Assembly: GCA_946479125.1 (NCBI GenBank)
Contig: CAMLET010000074.1
Location: forward strand, 1-10,072
DNA length: 10,072 nucleotides
Reading direction: 5' to 3'
From: an uncultured Flavobacteriales bacterium
GTDB taxonomy: Bacteria > Bacteroidota > Bacteroidia > Flavobacteriales > Crocinitomicaceae
Shown in pieces: positions 1 to 7,448 of the stretch. Both the position numbers and the translations under genes were made by a program. Every line of letters starts with the position of its first letter. Within the stretch, counting starts at the first letter, position 1. The notes under the pieces were generated by a model that saw nothing but the letters and a program-made list of their open reading frames with translations, did no database searches and was not told where the DNA came from.

Positions 1-1275
1 TCCTGGATTCGGGAATACAAGAATGCTAGGTGCATCAAATTCAACAGCTCCACTTACACCACTTTCATCACTTGAACCACGGAAACAATCTGCTTGTGAG
101 CCGAAATAGAAATATTTCGTATAAGTACCACTTGATCCACAGTCGTTATATGCAGTAAGCGTTACTTTGAATCTGCGTCCACTTGTTAGCAAACTATTTG
201 AACACTGATTATAGAAATATCCAGATGGGCTGAAATTACTAGAGTTTAAACCTAAAGAAGTTGGTAAAGCTCCACCTGGAGCGGCAATTAATGCAGTTTG
301 TGTTCGTGTTGCTATCAATACGCCAGTAGTAGTTACTTCGTCAACCACCACTTGGTACCCGGTAAGGTTGGTAGGTGTTCCGCTAGTATTGGTGAATCCA
401 CCCAAGGAAATCGAAAATGGACCAGCATTCAATCCAGGTAGTGTAGTTGCCTCTGACCCAGAAGTAAATGTTCCAACATCTGGTTTAAGTAATTGGAAAG
501 TAGCTGAGGTAACTCCTGGAGTACCACTTACTTGAATTAAAGCGGTACGCACCGCACTTTGACTGCAATTTGCATTATCAGTTTCTAACGATACCAAATA
601 ATAACCAGGATATGTTACAAAACGAGTTCCAATTGCACCACTATTTAGGTTGTTCGGAGTTGGCACGGTACCTGATGTCCAAGCAGAACTCGGATTAGAA
701 TTCCAACCACTTGGAACAGCTGTACCTGAAGAAGTTGCTTCCTTCACAATTAGACGGTAATTATCAACTGTACCTGATCCTGTGTAGTTCATGTTGATTG
801 GCACACAGCTGTAAGTCTGAATCACCGTTGGAGAAACTGCAGTATTCCCATTGATATTGAAATTCACGACAGGTGGCACCGAGATAGTCATTAAAGTTGA
901 TGGTGACGTATATCCAGCTAGTGATACATTAGAACACTCGATTGGAGCAGTTGACCCTGAAATGATAAATCGGTAGTATCCGGTGTTATTGAAATTGGAT
1001 GCTGAGAAATAGACTCCACCATTACCAGTAGCTGTAAGGCTGGAAAGACTGGAAAACGAAATGTTATTGGAGGAATATTGAAGGGTAATTGTAGTAGTTG
1101 CAGAATTACAACCATAATTATTGGAGTGACTCACTGTTTTAGCAAACGAACCTTTACAGCCTACATTTGGTCCTGTTAAGAAATTGCCACTCCAACTGTA
1201 CTGAGCGTTGGAAAGAACTGGAATGCACAGTAAAAATGCAAACAAACTGTTTTTTAAAAAATTTAGATTTTTCAT
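1..1275 (-). CDS. Secreted T9SS cargo-type protein with repeated beta-rich modules (C-terminus cut by window edge)
   Basis: The frame is open from an ATG at 1275 to base 1, giving 425 residues with no stop, so the gene continues beyond the window. Residues 1-24 form a signal peptide (lysines, hydrophobic core, SNA before Q25), which supports this start. The mature part is rich in Ser, Thr, Asn and Gly and looks built of about three related modules: NYRLIVKEATSSGT (172-185) resembles GYQVVVDEVTTTG (306-318), and GYYLVSLET (224-232) resembles GRRFKVTLT (366-374) and GYYRFIIS (99-106). The last visible residues, ILVFPNPG (418-425), match the first strand of the type A T9SS C-terminal sorting domain, which normally runs about 70-80 residues more. 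I infer a protein of roughly 500 residues, exported by Sec, then by the T9SS, and left on the surface or released. The specific function is unknown; adhesin or matrix protein is a guess. It is divergent from a PorP/SprF-family gene. Confidence 0.85.
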   Translation of the reverse strand, partial: MKNLNFLKNSLFAFLLCIPVLSNAQYSWSGNFLTGPNVGCKGSFAKTVSHSNNYGCNSATTTITLQYSSNNISFSSLSSLTATGNGGVYFSASNFNNTGYYRFIISGSTAPIECSNVSLAGYTSPSTLMTISVPPVVNFNINGNTAVSPTVIQTYSCVPINMNYTGSGTVDNYRLIVKEATSSGTAVPSGWNSNPSSAWTSGTVPTPNNLNSGAIGTRFVTYPGYYLVSLETDNANCSQSAVRTALIQVSGTPGVTSATFQLLKPDVGTFTSGSEATTLPGLNAGPFSISLGGFTNTSGTPTNLTGYQVVVDEVTTTGVLIATRTQTALIAAPGGALPTSLGLNSSNFSPSGYFYNQCSNSLLTSGRRFKVTLTAYNDCGSSGTYTKYFYFGSQADCFRGSSDESGVSGAVEFDAPSILVFPNPG

Positions 1276-1365
1276 AAAATTGATAATAAATGAATAAATG
1301 GTAATTGCTTCAAGTCAAACAATCGTTTGATTTTGAGTTGAATGAACTTCAAGCGGAATAGTGTT

Positions 1366-1399
1366 GTTCTGACCTTCAAAATTGTTTTGAATACAGAAC
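1366..1399. repeat. Interrupted inverted repeat (two-part hairpin) in the divergent region
   Basis: GTTCTG (1366-1371) pairs exactly with CAGAAC (1394-1399). After a small internal loop (ACC against TA), TTCAAAA (1375-1381) pairs exactly with TTTTGAA (1385-1391) around a TTG loop. The result is a 13-bp two-part stem in 34 nt. It could be an operator for a dimeric regulator or a hairpin in the 5' leader of the minus-strand gene. No U-tract follows on either strand, so a terminator is unlikely. Confidence 0.45.
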
Positions 1400-1469
1400 C
1401 CTTAAAGGTGATTTCTGTTTCGTGAATAGAATATTGGTTAAAAATGATTTATATGGCTTGCAAGCAGAT

Positions 1470-1477
1470 CAAAACTA
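1470..1477 (-). promoter_or_regulatory. Weak candidate -7 box for the T9SS cargo gene
   Basis: Read on the minus strand this is TAGTTTTG, a full match to TAnnTTTG, the Bacteroidota -7 element. Transcription would start near 1463, leaving a leader of nearly 190 nt that includes the hairpin at 1366-1399. No TTG or TTTG lies at the expected distance upstream, so support is weak. It is the only complete -7 match I found upstream of this gene on its strand. Confidence 0.3.
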
Positions 1478-1644
1478 AGAATTAATTATAGAGATTAGAT
1501 TAAATGAAAAAAAATAAATTGAAAATAGTCGATTAAATTAATGATCTGAATTAAGCATCAAAACAGATGAAAACGACATTTTTCACAATAAATACAAGAG
1601 TTTAAGAATGTTTAGCTTATTTTTAGAAATACAAAAACTGTATC

Positions 1645-2658
1645 TTGAGATTATCTGCTACCCGGTTCATTACTACATTTTTCGCTCTCGCGATTTGCGG
1701 TTTGATCGGCTATTCTCAGGACATTCATTTCTCTCACGTTAACCGTCAGCCCATTTATCAAAACCCGGCAAATTCCGGCTTATTCGATGGTGATTTTCGG
1801 TTTACAGCAAATTACAAAGACCAATGGCGACATGTTAGCGTTCCGTTTTCAACTGTTGCAATAGCAATGGATTCAAAATGGAAGAAAAAGGCATTGAATT
1901 ACAGTTTATTGCTTTTCCATGATAAAGTTGGTGATGGAAAATTTCAGACGCTGGAATTGATGGGAGCTGTTGGGAAAACCATTCAATTGGATGTTGACTC
2001 TATTCACACCGTTTCGGCAGCGCTTCAATTTGGACTGAATTACAGAACGCTTGACCCAACAAAATTCTATTTCGACAGTCAGTTTAACGGAGTGAATTTT
2101 GATCCGAATCTTCCAACAAACGAATATCTGAACAACAACAGTAAAGCCAATATCAATGTTTCCACAGGTTTGGTTTATCAATGGAATAAATCGAAAGATG
2201 AGAAATTGACGGCTGGCTTAAGTGCGCATAACCTCAATCGTCCGGACCAAAGTTTTTATGGTGAACCTTTGAAAAGAGATGTTCGCGTAAGTCTTTTCGG
2301 AATCTATGATTACAGAATCAATTATGATTTGGCGGTTATTCCCGGTTTGAGTTTCAATGTACAAGGAAAGTATCGTGAACTACTTCCTGGCGCACAAGTG
2401 AGATATTATCTTGTCGACAGATTAGGAGAATACCACGCTGTGGATGGTGGAATTTGGTTCAGAAGCAAGGATGCAGTAATCATTCGTGCCGGAATAGCTA
2501 TCAATAACTGGTCATTTGCCATGAGTTATGATACCAATATTTCAAAGTTGATTCCAGCTAGTAATGCCCGTGGCGGACTCGAACTTTCTGCACATTATAT
2601 CATTCGTCGTTTCAAACCGGCATCTGTAAAGCATAGAATATGTCCAGATTATATTTAA
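1645..2658 (+). CDS. PorP/SprF-family type IX secretion system membrane protein (TTG start)
   Basis: The product has 337 residues, usual for PorP/SprF proteins: outer-membrane barrels that form part of, or assist, the type IX secretion machinery and associated surface proteins. Residues 1-24 are a signal peptide ending GYS before QDIHFSH. The family signature follows: QPIYQNPANSGLFDGDFR and ANYKDQWRHVSVPF near residues 35-67, then alternating beta-strand sequence, and a C-terminal stretch with SYDTNISKL and a terminal HRICPDY. The start is TTG: an in-frame stop at 1624-1626 rules out any upstream ATG, and a later start would remove the signal peptide. The next gene begins inside this one (19-nt overlap), so the two are probably made together. 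Many Bacteroidota carry several PorP/SprF paralogues, so I cannot say whether this is core PorP or a SprF-like accessory for a particular cargo. The family call is firm; the exact role is not. Confidence 0.9.
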   Translation: MRLSATRFITTFFALAICGLIGYSQDIHFSHVNRQPIYQNPANSGLFDGDFRFTANYKDQWRHVSVPFSTVAIAMDSKWKKKALNYSLLLFHDKVGDGKFQTLELMGAVGKTIQLDVDSIHTVSAALQFGLNYRTLDPTKFYFDSQFNGVNFDPNLPTNEYLNNNSKANINVSTGLVYQWNKSKDEKLTAGLSAHNLNRPDQSFYGEPLKRDVRVSLFGIYDYRINYDLAVIPGLSFNVQGKYRELLPGAQVRYYLVDRLGEYHAVDGGIWFRSKDAVIIRAGIAINNWSFAMSYDTNISKLIPASNARGGLELSAHYIIRRFKPASVKHRICPDYI

Positions 2659-4883
2659 TTCTATTCCTACTCTTGCCGCTTGGCAGTTTTGGTCAGAATA
2701 TGCTGGGCAAATATTTGGACTTTGCAGATGAGCAGTTCAAAAAGGGCGATTATGCGTACGCTTTGGAGTATTATCAAAAAGCATTGGAGATCGATTCAAA
2801 TGCCATTGCGATAAAATGGAAATTGGCTGAAACCAACCGAGCTTACAAAGATTATCAAACCGCACGAAAATACTACAGAGAAGTTTTCGAATTGGAAGAA
2901 ACCAAATTGTTTCCAGCGAGTTTGTTACAGTATGCAATGATGGAAAAGCAATGCGGTAACTATACCAAGGCAATTGAATTACTGAAGGATGCGAAAAAGA
3001 AATATGCGAAAGACAAAAAGGGATATTTGTATTTGAAGTCGAAGCAGGAACTAGAATCGTGCTTATGGGCAAAAAGTGCCATCAAGGACACCGTAAAATT
3101 ACTTGAAGTTGAACTTCCAAAAGGACTGAATACAAAAAACGCAGAATTCGGTCATACTATTTTCAATGATGAATTCATTTATTCTTCGCTAAGAGGAGAT
3201 TCAACGAGTGAAAATGAAGAAGTTTACGGAACAGAGTACAAACACAAATTATATCAGTTCTCTTTTGCGGACTCCAACTCAAGATCTAAAGAAATCTCAG
3301 ATCTGAATTCCGCCCTGAATACAGGGAATGGTGTTTTCAGTAAAGATTATAAACGGTTTTATTACAGTTCTTGTACTTCAGAAAACGATACCAATCATTG
3401 CCAGATAATGGTTTCCTATATGCTAAACGGGAAATGGATTAAACCAGAACCGTTGGGAGAAACGGTGAATGAACCTGGTTCGAGCACTACAACTCCTGGA
3501 ATTGCTTACATCGAAAATGAGGAATGGCTTCTTTTTTCATCAGACAGAGAAGATGGTGAAGGCGGAATGGATCTGTACTTCGCGATCATGAAGAACGAAG
3601 GAAATCAAATCACAAAAGTCAAAAAACTTGGTCGAGCAAATTCAATAGACAACGAAATTGCACCATGGTTCGACAGCATCAATAACCGAATCTATTTCTC
3701 ATCGACATGGTGGAATGGTTTCGGTGGCTACGATGTTCATTACATGGAATTGAAAAACGGAGCTTTTGGTGAACCCGTTAATGCAGGATTGCCTGTTAAT
3801 AGTCCGGCAAACGACGTTTACTACTTCAAATTCGGTGACTCCACTTTCGTGTCCAGCAACCGATTGGGAGTTTTGTACGCTAAAAATCCAACTTGCTGCA
3901 GCGATATTTTCGCTTACACCATTCCTATTAAAAAAGTAGATGAACCACCAATCACGAAAAAAGAAACATTGGCTGAATTAAGCAAACGTTTACCTGTTAC
4001 ACTATATTTCCATAACGATATTCCAAATCCGCGTTCGAAGGAAACAACAACCAATGTCAATTATACTGACGCTTACAAAGATTATATAGGAATGATTCCA
4101 GAATACAAAAAGGAATATTCGAAAGGATTATCAGGAGAAAAAGTCAGTGATGCGGAAGAAGACATCGAAAGTTTCTTTACCCAGTATGTAGAACAAGGAG
4201 TAAAAGATCTGGAATTGTTCAAGTCTTTGCTTTTAGAAGAGTTAGAGAAAGGCTATAAAATCAGACTTTCCGTTCGTGGATTTGCATCACCACTCGCAAA
4301 AACGGAATACAATGTGGCATTAACGAAACGCAGAATTGCTTCGCTTGTGAATCATTTGATGATTTCTGATAATGGAAGTTTTGCTCCTTACCTTAACGGA
4401 ACTGCTGTGAATGGCGGTAAATTGGAAGTTGTAGGTGTTCCTTTTGGAGAATTTACAGCGAATCAAATTACGAGTGATAATCCGAACGATGTAAAGAACT
4501 CTGTCTTCTCCAGAGCAGCGGCAATTGAACGCAAAATTGAGATTCAAAGTGTGAGCTACATGGATACGGATAGTCTATTCTTTAAAATAGATTTGGCTCC
4601 AACATCGCTCATTCTTGGGCAAGTACCACCTTCAACCTCGGTAAAAACGAATTTCAAAATATACAATACATCTGGTGAAGAATTGAAAATAGAGAAAATA
4701 GAATGTGCTGATAACTTGTTCAAATTCAATTACTCGGCTGCCATTTCACCTTCTTCATCCACCACTGTTGAAGTAGAACAAATTGCGAGCTTACCTTTTG
4801 GTATTTTCAATAAGCAGATCCTCATTTACTTTGTTGGTTATCCAAGTCCATTGAAGTATATGGTTCTGGGAGAAACCAAATAG
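2640..4883 (+). CDS. TPR / PD40 beta-propeller / OmpA-like envelope protein (PorE-like layout)
   Basis: The product has 747 residues. Residues 1-19 are a signal peptide (LYLILFLLLPLGSFGQ) without a lipobox cysteine. TPR-like helices fill about 25-135 (DFADEQFKKGDYAYALEYYQ; GNYTKAIELL). PD40/WD40-like blades follow at about 165-430: FSKDYKRFYYSS, LLFSSDREDGEGGMDLYFA, IYFSSTWWNGFGGYD, FVSSNRLG and CCSDIFAYT. A divergent OmpA-like region spans about 450-640: VTLYFHND, a helical insert, then VRGFASPLAKTEYNVALTKR and RKIEIQ. The usual TD of OmpA is replaced by ASP, so peptidoglycan binding is uncertain. Residues about 648-745 look like an Ig-like DUF1573/HYDIN-type module. P. gingivalis PorE has TPR, propeller and OmpA domains and works with T9SS parts at the peptidoglycan; this protein lacks an obvious carboxypeptidase-like domain. 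It overlaps the PorP/SprF gene by 19 nt, which suggests coupled translation and a shared complex. I infer a periplasmic partner of the PorP/SprF protein. Confidence 0.82.
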   Translation: MSRLYLILFLLLPLGSFGQNMLGKYLDFADEQFKKGDYAYALEYYQKALEIDSNAIAIKWKLAETNRAYKDYQTARKYYREVFELEETKLFPASLLQYAMMEKQCGNYTKAIELLKDAKKKYAKDKKGYLYLKSKQELESCLWAKSAIKDTVKLLEVELPKGLNTKNAEFGHTIFNDEFIYSSLRGDSTSENEEVYGTEYKHKLYQFSFADSNSRSKEISDLNSALNTGNGVFSKDYKRFYYSSCTSENDTNHCQIMVSYMLNGKWIKPEPLGETVNEPGSSTTTPGIAYIENEEWLLFSSDREDGEGGMDLYFAIMKNEGNQITKVKKLGRANSIDNEIAPWFDSINNRIYFSSTWWNGFGGYDVHYMELKNGAFGEPVNAGLPVNSPANDVYYFKFGDSTFVSSNRLGVLYAKNPTCCSDIFAYTIPIKKVDEPPITKKETLAELSKRLPVTLYFHNDIPNPRSKETTTNVNYTDAYKDYIGMIPEYKKEYSKGLSGEKVSDAEEDIESFFTQYVEQGVKDLELFKSLLLEELEKGYKIRLSVRGFASPLAKTEYNVALTKRRIASLVNHLMISDNGSFAPYLNGTAVNGGKLEVVGVPFGEFTANQITSDNPNDVKNSVFSRAAAIERKIEIQSVSYMDTDSLFFKIDLAPTSLILGQVPPSTSVKTNFKIYNTSGEELKIEKIECADNLFKFNYSAAISPSSSTTVEVEQIASLPFGIFNKQILIYFVGYPSPLKYMVLGETK

Positions 4884-4903
4884 CGAAAACTTCGTAAAAC
4901 GTT

Positions 4904-4911
4904 TATCTTTG
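4904..4911 (+). promoter_or_regulatory. -7 promoter box for the acyltransferase operon
   Basis: TATCTTTG is a perfect match to the Bacteroidota -7 consensus TAnnTTTG, in the 46-bp gap after the OmpA-like gene. Transcription would start near 4918, about 12 nt before the ATG at 4930. A good TTTG -33 box is not visible at the usual distance, so strength is unclear. It suggests that the acyltransferase and SGNH genes can be transcribed separately from the PorP/OmpA pair, although read-through is possible because no convincing terminator lies between them. Confidence 0.5.
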
Positions 4912-4929
4912 TCACAATAAACGAAACTC

Positions 4930-6288
4930 ATGGCCGAACAAGCAGAAATTATTTTGCCACTAGCACAGAAACCGCGATTGAAATTTATCGACATGGCTCG
5001 ATCGATTGCCATATTGATGATGCTCGAAGGTCACTTCACGGGTTCGGCATTGGCTGATCAATATCGTGATGACAACAATTGGCTGTATAGCTTCTGGCAT
5101 AACCTTCATGGGTTAACTTCTCCATTGTTCTTCTGTGTTACCGGAGTTGTTTTCGTTTATCTATTGAGTAATTCTACCAGTAAACCACTTTTTGAAAACG
5201 ATAGGGTTTCCAAAGGATTCCGAAGAGTTACCATGCTTTTGTTCTGGGGATATTTAATTCAATTTGATCTTATTGCGTTTTGCAAAGACACATATTACGG
5301 TTTCAAAGACTTAATCACAAACGGCGGAAATGAAGGTTTCAATTATCACTTAGACTGGTTCCAAGCCTTTCACGTATTGCAGTCAATTGCATTTGGAATC
5401 ACCTTCCTTTTGATAATTTTCGGAATTTACAAGATCATCAATAAAGGTCCGCTTTACCTCTATTACCTGTTTGGTGCGCTGACCATTTTCGTTGTATATG
5501 GGTTTCTAAAAGACCATATCAATTCTCACGAAGCTATTCAAGGTTTGAAAGCAGTAGCAGATCCAAGAGATTTTGTTCCCGTTAAAGACCCGAATGCATT
5601 TATTCCACAAGGTGCTCCAAAGTTCATGCAGAATATGATCTACGGACAATTCTCCGATTTCAGTTTTGTTCGATATGCAGGATACACGATTATGGGTGGA
5701 TTCATTGGTGCAGTCATTCGCAGGTTTGAAGGCAATGTTCGTAAACTTTGGTTTGCAGGTCTCTTCTTCGGAATTGGATTGTTATTCAACGTTGCCGGAC
5801 AATTCATGTTCCAACAGTTGGATCATTTCTTAGATTGGATTGGATTAATTGATCTTCACAACTTTGGTGTTAAAGCAGTGAATTCGCATGGAGAGATCGT
5901 GACAAAATATATTGGTTGTTTCGAAAACAATACCACTGGTTTTGCACGTTTAGGTCAGGTTGCCATGTTGTTTGGAGTATTAATGACCATTGACGCACGA
6001 TTCAATGTGAAAGCACCGTTATTCCTGAAAATGGGACAAACCACTTTCCCGGTTTACATTGTTCACGTAGTTATTTTGTATCAGGGAATTATTGGTATTG
6101 GTTTAGACGACGCTTCAAGTCCACATCCATGGTACCATCATGCATTCAATCCGTGGGCTGCAGCAGGAATTTCAGCATTTTTTATAACTTTCTTCGTTTT
6201 CATGGTTAAATACATAGAACCCTTAACGGAGTTGTATTATAAAGTATTTGGATTCTTATACTTCAGAAGGAAAAAAGAAAAGAAATGA
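4930..6288 (+). CDS. Polytopic membrane acyltransferase (acyltransferase 3 / DUF1624-HGSNAT type)
   Basis: The product has 452 residues and about ten hydrophobic segments, roughly at 22-37, 64-80, 98-116, 148-169, 174-193, 248-264, 273-293, 339-357, 372-391 and 409-429. The N-terminus FIDMARSIAILMMLEGHF (19-36) resembles the first helix of acyltransferase-3 and heparan-alpha-glucosaminide acetyltransferase-like proteins, with a histidine (H35) at the expected site. SPLFFCVTGVVFVYL (64-78) fits the second helix of DUF1624-type proteins. FLKMGQTTFPVYIVHVVILY (365-384) resembles the C-terminal block of acyltransferase 3. Such enzymes move an acyl group, usually acetyl, across the inner membrane onto a sugar or lipid. 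A soluble stretch at about 194-247 probably faces one side and may touch a partner. The stop overlaps the start of the SGNH gene (ATGA), pointing to a joint task. The substrate is not visible. The general call is good; the exact subfamily is uncertain. Confidence 0.78.
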   Translation: MAEQAEIILPLAQKPRLKFIDMARSIAILMMLEGHFTGSALADQYRDDNNWLYSFWHNLHGLTSPLFFCVTGVVFVYLLSNSTSKPLFENDRVSKGFRRVTMLLFWGYLIQFDLIAFCKDTYYGFKDLITNGGNEGFNYHLDWFQAFHVLQSIAFGITFLLIIFGIYKIINKGPLYLYYLFGALTIFVVYGFLKDHINSHEAIQGLKAVADPRDFVPVKDPNAFIPQGAPKFMQNMIYGQFSDFSFVRYAGYTIMGGFIGAVIRRFEGNVRKLWFAGLFFGIGLLFNVAGQFMFQQLDHFLDWIGLIDLHNFGVKAVNSHGEIVTKYIGCFENNTTGFARLGQVAMLFGVLMTIDARFNVKAPLFLKMGQTTFPVYIVHVVILYQGIIGIGLDDASSPHPWYHHAFNPWAAAGISAFFITFFVFMVKYIEPLTELYYKVFGFLYFRRKKEKK

Positions 6289-7331
6289 AGTTAGCCACTC
6301 TAGTTGCATTTATTAGTTGTTCGTGGTTCGGTTTAGCGCAAACCACAAATGTGTTATTCATTGGGAATAGTTATACCCACATGAACAACATGCCAAAGAT
6401 CTTTGAGAAAATTGCCCGTTCGAAAGGTAAAGATGTGTATGCCGATTCCATTGCGGTGAGTGGTTCATCTTTAAAAGAGCATGCGGGAAGAGCTTCTACC
6501 TACAAAAAACTAAAGTCACGCAAATGGGATTACGTAGTTGTGCAGGGATTCAGTAGAGAATTAGCTCATCCAGCTGATACGATCAGCAAAAACACCATTC
6601 CGTATGTTCAGCAGATTTTGGACAGTTTATACAAAACAAGTCCTTGTGCCAATGTATATTTCTATATGACCTGGGGATACCGATACGGTTATCCTGAAAT
6701 AGAAGAAATAAATACGAATGAAAAGATGCAGCAACGGGTAAAAGAAGGCTATCTGCAGCTTCAAAAACACTTTAACTACCCAATTGTACCAGTTGGACTA
6801 ACGTGGGCTCAAATCAAGCAGGAATACCCTAATGTGAATCTTTATTATATTGATGATCATCACCCGAATGTAACCGGAAGTTTTGTGATAGCCAGTTGCT
6901 TTTATACGGCATTTTTCAAGGAATCATCGGTTGGTGCCACCGCCCCAAAAGGAGTGGACTCCACATTAGTGAAACCACTCGCCACGATTTCTTCTAGTTT
7001 TGTACTTGCGAATTACAATTTATATCATCTGAATCAGGTGCAGCATCCTGCTCCGGAAATATCTCCCTATCTGAGTTTTAAAGCTTCAGAAGCCTGGCTT
7101 GCTGTGTCAGTATCTAATAAATCGAAGAACTGTACTTCGTATCATTGGAATTTTGGTGACGGAACAAGTAGTAAACTGGCCAATCCGAAAAAGCACTATT
7201 ACGCGAAATCGGGAACTTATACCATTACGTTAACTGCCACAAAAGATTGTCATACATACACGTTGAAGAAACGAATTACAGTTTCTAAAGATGATAAGTA
7301 TGCAACGAGTGCTCCGAAAAAGAAGAAGTAG
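6285..7331 (+). CDS. Secreted SGNH/GDSL-type hydrolase (DUF4886-like) with C-terminal PKD domain
   Basis: The product has 348 residues. Residues 1-18 are a signal peptide (ATLVAFISCSWFGLA before Q19). VLFIGNSYTHMNNMP (23-37) is block I of the SGNH family, with S29 as likely nucleophile. YIDDHHPNVTGSF (188-200) is block V, with D190 and H193 as the likely Asp-x-x-His pair. The classical GxND block is not present; VVVQGFSRE (84-92) takes its place, as in DUF4886-like proteins. A PKD domain follows at about 263-333 (YHWNFGDGTSSKLANPKKHY, then SGTYTITLTATK), probably for glycan or protein binding. The last residues are lysine-rich (PKKKK) and there is no T9SS sorting domain, so a periplasmic location is more likely than T9SS export. 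It starts inside the acyltransferase stop codon. Paired with that enzyme it may be an O-acetylesterase, or the periplasmic half of an O-acylation system. No substrate can be read from the sequence. Confidence 0.82.
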   Translation: MKLATLVAFISCSWFGLAQTTNVLFIGNSYTHMNNMPKIFEKIARSKGKDVYADSIAVSGSSLKEHAGRASTYKKLKSRKWDYVVVQGFSRELAHPADTISKNTIPYVQQILDSLYKTSPCANVYFYMTWGYRYGYPEIEEINTNEKMQQRVKEGYLQLQKHFNYPIVPVGLTWAQIKQEYPNVNLYYIDDHHPNVTGSFVIASCFYTAFFKESSVGATAPKGVDSTLVKPLATISSSFVLANYNLYHLNQVQHPAPEISPYLSFKASEAWLAVSVSNKSKNCTSYHWNFGDGTSSKLANPKKHYYAKSGTYTITLTATKDCHTYTLKKRITVSKDDKYATSAPKKKK

Positions 7332-7344
7332 CAATAGAATATAA

Positions 7345-7376
7345 GTGTAAAGACGCGATGCGTCGCGTCTTTACAC
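7345..7376. repeat. Perfect G+C-rich palindrome (14-bp stem, TGCG loop)
   Basis: GTGTAAAGACGCGA (7345-7358) is the exact reverse complement of TCGCGTCTTTACAC (7363-7376), with a 4-nt loop. It begins 13 bp after the stop of the SGNH/PKD gene, between convergent genes. Its CG-rich core stands out against the A+T-rich surroundings. It may act as a terminator or mRNA-end stabiliser for the plus-strand operon, though no clear U-run follows. Similar GACGCGA...TCGCGTC palindromes are known to me as dispersed repeats in some bacterial genomes, so it may be one copy of a family. Confidence 0.7.
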
Positions 7377-7397
7377 ATCATATTTCTGCCAAAACGC

Positions 7398-7429
7398 GAA
7401 AAGGAGTCCACCACGGCGGACTCCTTTTC
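7398..7429. terminator. Bidirectional intrinsic terminator between convergent genes
   Basis: Twelve bases (7398-7409, GAAAAGGAGTCC) pair exactly with 7418-7429 (GGACTCCTTTTC) around an 8-nt loop. The stem has A-runs on one side and T-runs on the other, so on both strands the hairpin ends in a short U-tract; on the minus strand more U-rich sequence follows. It lies 66 bp after the SGNH/PKD stop and 19 bp after the stop of the minus-strand HIT gene, and so could end both operons. Confidence 0.75.
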
Positions 7430-7448
7430 CATTCTATCTCATTTGAGT

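Larger units (their letters stand above)
1276..1644. other. Divergent intergenic region, A+T-rich, no gene seen
   Basis: This 369-bp stretch separates the minus-strand cargo gene from the plus-strand PorP/SprF gene. It is strongly A+T-rich and must carry the control regions of both. I see no convincing coding frame, tRNA or stable G+C-rich RNA. It contains an interrupted inverted repeat at 1366-1399, a short inverted repeat at 1315-1330 (TCAAAC, 4-nt loop, GTTTGA), and one minus-strand match to the -7 box. No full plus-strand -7 box was found before 1645; the nearest are TATTTTTA (1618-1625) and TATCTTGA (1641-1648), each one base short of the consensus. Confidence 0.7.

Noticed and set aside
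1315..1330. Short inverted repeat TCAAAC-loop-GTTTGA
   Set aside because: Arms of six bases in A+T-rich DNA are easily found by chance; noted with the intergenic region but not claimed as a site.
1608..1740. A small frame from ATG 1608 reading out of frame into the PorP/SprF gene
   Set aside because: It has no recognisable features, overlaps the signal peptide coding region in another frame, and the PorP/SprF protein does not need it.
2737..3072. Minus-strand open frame opposite the TPR region
   Set aside because: It lies wholly within a well-supported gene on the other strand and has no domain signature; it is a by-product of that gene's codon pattern. The same holds for the antisense frames at 918-1115, 1906-2181, 4320-4547 and 4791-5012.
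4884..4903. Possible terminator between the OmpA-like and acyltransferase genes
   Set aside because: Only a 4-bp CGAA/TTCG stem is present, with no U-tract, so it is too weak to call.
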